This document shows, piece after piece, positions 13,598 through 15,071 of a stretch of 15,071 nucleotides of DNA. The translations under genes and the position numbers were made by a program. The notes under the pieces were generated by a model. That model saw only the letters and a list, made by a program, of their open reading frames with translations, had not been told where the DNA came from and searched no databases. The stretch spans positions 1-15,071 of the forward strand of contig JBNMQC010000048.1 in the NCBI GenBank assembly GCA_051277445.1, given 5' to 3'. Positions within the stretch are counted from its first letter, which is position 1, and every line of letters begins with the position of its first letter. This stretch comes from Bermanella sp051277445. GTDB taxonomy: Bacteria > Pseudomonadota > Gammaproteobacteria > Pseudomonadales > Oceanobacteraceae.

Positions 13598-15051
13598 ACA
13601 CGCTTAAGAATTTTATTGATGGAAAACCGCTGAGCAACTCCAGCGGCGAAAGCTTCGATGTGATCAACCCTGCCACGGGTGAGGTGTCTTATAAAGTAGA
13701 AGTGGCAGATGACAGTATTCGCACTGCGGCCATTGAAAGCGCCCATAACGGTTTTGAGTTGTGGTCGGCCATGTCCAATACACAGCGTAGCCGTATTTTA
13801 TTAGATGCAGTGGCCTTACTGCGCGAGCGCAATGACGAGCTTGCCGCGATAGAAGTGCTAGATACGGGCAAGCCTTGGCAAGAAGCTTCCGAGGTGGATG
13901 TGGTCACCGGTGCCGATTCGATCGAATTTTTTGCGGGTATCGCTCCGTCCATTGAAGGCAATCAACAAGACTTAGGCGATGACTTTTATTACACCCGCCG
14001 TGAGCCATTGGGCATTTGTGCGGGCATTGGTGCGTGGAACTATCCATTACAAATTGCCTGTTGGAAAGCGGCCCCTGCTCTGGCTTGCGGTAACGCGATG
14101 ATTTTCAAGCCGTCAGAGGAAACCCCTCACGGTGCAGTAAAGTTGGCCGAAATTTTTATCGAAGCGGGCGTACCGGCTGGCGTATTTAATGTTGTGCATG
14201 GTGCGGCGGATGTGGGCAGTTGGCTGACCCATCACAAAGATATTGCTAAGGTGTCCTTTACCGGCGAGGTGGGCACCGGCAAAAAAGTGATGGCTGCAGC
14301 GGCCACGACGCTTAAAGATGTGACTATGGAGCTTGGTGGTAAATCCCCTCTGATTATCTTTGATGACGCAGACCTCGAAGACGCGGTTTCAGCGGCCATG
14401 CTCGGTAACTTTTATACACAGGGTGAAGTCTGCACCAACGGCACTCGAGTTTTTGTGCAAGCCGGTATTAAAGATGCGTTTGTTGCGCGTTTATTAGAAC
14501 GTACGCAAAACAATATCATCGCGGGCGACCCCATGAATCCGGATGTGAATTTTGGCGCTTTGATTTCACAGAAGCATCAGCAACTGGTGATGGGTTACAT
14601 TGAAAAAGGCAAAGCCGAAGGCGCGACACTGTCTTATGGCGGCGATGCGTTAAAGCCAGCTGGATTTGAAGGGGGGTTCTTTGTTCAGCCAACGATCTTC
14701 ACCGACTGTACCGATGACATGACCATTGTACGCGAAGAAATTTTTGGCCCTGTGATGTCTGTGTTGAGTTTTGAAACGGAAGACGAAGTGATTCGCCGCG
14801 CCAATGATACAGAGTTAGGTTTGGCAGCAGGTGTTTTCACGTGTGATATTCGTCGAGCCCATCGAGTGATTCATAAAATTCAGGCCGGTATTTGTTGGAT
14901 CAACGCCTATGGTAATTCCCCAGCGCAAATGCCAGTGGGGGGGTACAAATCGTCTGGCCTTGGGCGAGAAAACGGTGTTGAGACCCTGCGCCACTATACC
15001 CAAGTGAAATCTGTTTATGTGGGTATGAACCCCATAGAAAGCCCGTTTTAG
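13594..15051 (+). CDS. betB: Betaine aldehyde dehydrogenase
   Basis: 485 residues. It oxidises betaine aldehyde to glycine betaine with NAD(P)+, the second step in making this osmoprotectant from choline. Aldehyde dehydrogenase features: IGAWNYPLQIACWKAAPAL with N149, K172 in FKPSEE, the cofactor loop FTGEVGTGK at 222-230, general base E246 in MELGGKSP, nucleophile C280 in GEVCTNG, and EEIFGPVMS near the C-terminus followed by NAYGNSPAQMPVGGYKSSG. The ATG overlaps the betI stop, with GGGAG about 6 bases before it. Its TAG stop forms part of the betA ribosome binding site (TAGGAG), so betI, betB and betA look tightly coupled. Confidence 0.96.
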   Translation: MNTLKNFIDGKPLSNSSGESFDVINPATGEVSYKVEVADDSIRTAAIESAHNGFELWSAMSNTQRSRILLDAVALLRERNDELAAIEVLDTGKPWQEASEVDVVTGADSIEFFAGIAPSIEGNQQDLGDDFYYTRREPLGICAGIGAWNYPLQIACWKAAPALACGNAMIFKPSEETPHGAVKLAEIFIEAGVPAGVFNVVHGAADVGSWLTHHKDIAKVSFTGEVGTGKKVMAAAATTLKDVTMELGGKSPLIIFDDADLEDAVSAAMLGNFYTQGEVCTNGTRVFVQAGIKDAFVARLLERTQNNIIAGDPMNPDVNFGALISQKHQQLVMGYIEKGKAEGATLSYGGDALKPAGFEGGFFVQPTIFTDCTDDMTIVREEIFGPVMSVLSFETEDEVIRRANDTELGLAAGVFTCDIRRAHRVIHKIQAGICWINAYGNSPAQMPVGGYKSSGLGRENGVETLRHYTQVKSVYVGMNPIESPF

Positions 15052-15060
15052 GAGTCTGCC

Positions 15061-15071
15061 ATGAGTGAATA
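15061..15071 (+). CDS. betA: Start of choline dehydrogenase, cut by the window edge
   Basis: Only ATG AGT GAA TA is present (M, S, E and an incomplete codon). It begins 9 bases after the betB stop behind a good ribosome binding site (TAGGAG at 15049-15054). The identity rests on the standard betI-betB-betA order, and the N-terminus is compatible with known MS-starting BetA proteins. BetA would oxidise choline to betaine aldehyde. Confidence 0.75.

Noticed and set aside
1..15071. Searched for CRISPR repeats, insertion-sequence ends, phage or integrase genes, toxin-antitoxin pairs and defence genes.
   Set aside because: No spaced direct repeats, transposase motifs or such genes were seen; gene content and composition look like core chromosome throughout.

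Overview
The window reads as ordinary chromosome of a marine gammaproteobacterium, most likely from the Oceanospirillales/Pseudomonas side of the class. The basis is protein resemblance recalled from known families (Prs and BetI/BetB of Pseudomonas and enterobacterial type), the conserved block ispE - tRNA-Gln - prs - rplY - pth - ychF, moderate base composition with AT-rich intergenic regions, and bet genes for glycine betaine synthesis. The genus cannot be fixed from the sequence alone. No insertion sequence, phage gene, CRISPR array or rRNA is visible.

Left part (1-4947, plus strand): the 3' portion of a large, probably exported peptidase M19-like protein carrying two ricin-type lectin beta-trefoils and followed by a clear terminator; a 104-residue exported protein of unknown function with its own terminator; and a 677-residue membrane protein that fuses a PTS EIIC-like sugar-transport domain to a cytoplasmic EAL (cyclic-di-GMP phosphodiesterase) domain. 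The last is the most interesting gene here: it keeps the conserved His and Glu positions of the EIIC sugar site, and no EIIA or EIIB gene is visible nearby, so it looks like a transporter turned into a sugar sensor.

Middle (4949-8165): a zinc-less quinone oxidoreductase-type dehydrogenase on the minus strand, whose stop lies one base from the EAL gene's stop; then tag (3-methyladenine DNA glycosylase) and a YcaD-like MFS transporter on the plus strand. A strong hairpin with A and T tracts on both sides separates the MFS gene from the convergent ychF.

Housekeeping block (8188-12605, minus strand, transcribed right to left): ispE (isoprenoid precursor kinase), tRNA-Gln(UUG), prs (PRPP synthetase), rplY (ribosomal protein L25 of the long Ctc/TL5 type), pth (peptidyl-tRNA hydrolase) and ychF (translation-associated ATPase). 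Spacing suggests ispE, the tRNA and prs share a transcript, and that rplY-pth-ychF form another with a structured leader upstream of rplY. In Pseudomonas and enteric bacteria lolB lies immediately upstream of ispE; here it does not.

Right part (12606-15071, plus strand): a 386-bp divergent control region, then betI-betB-betA (betA is only entered). betI and betB overlap by 4 bp. A sigma70-like promoter runs straight into an inverted repeat of BetI-operator type just ahead of betI, which supports choline-responsive autorepression. A second palindrome lies about 70 bp upstream of the predicted transcription start.
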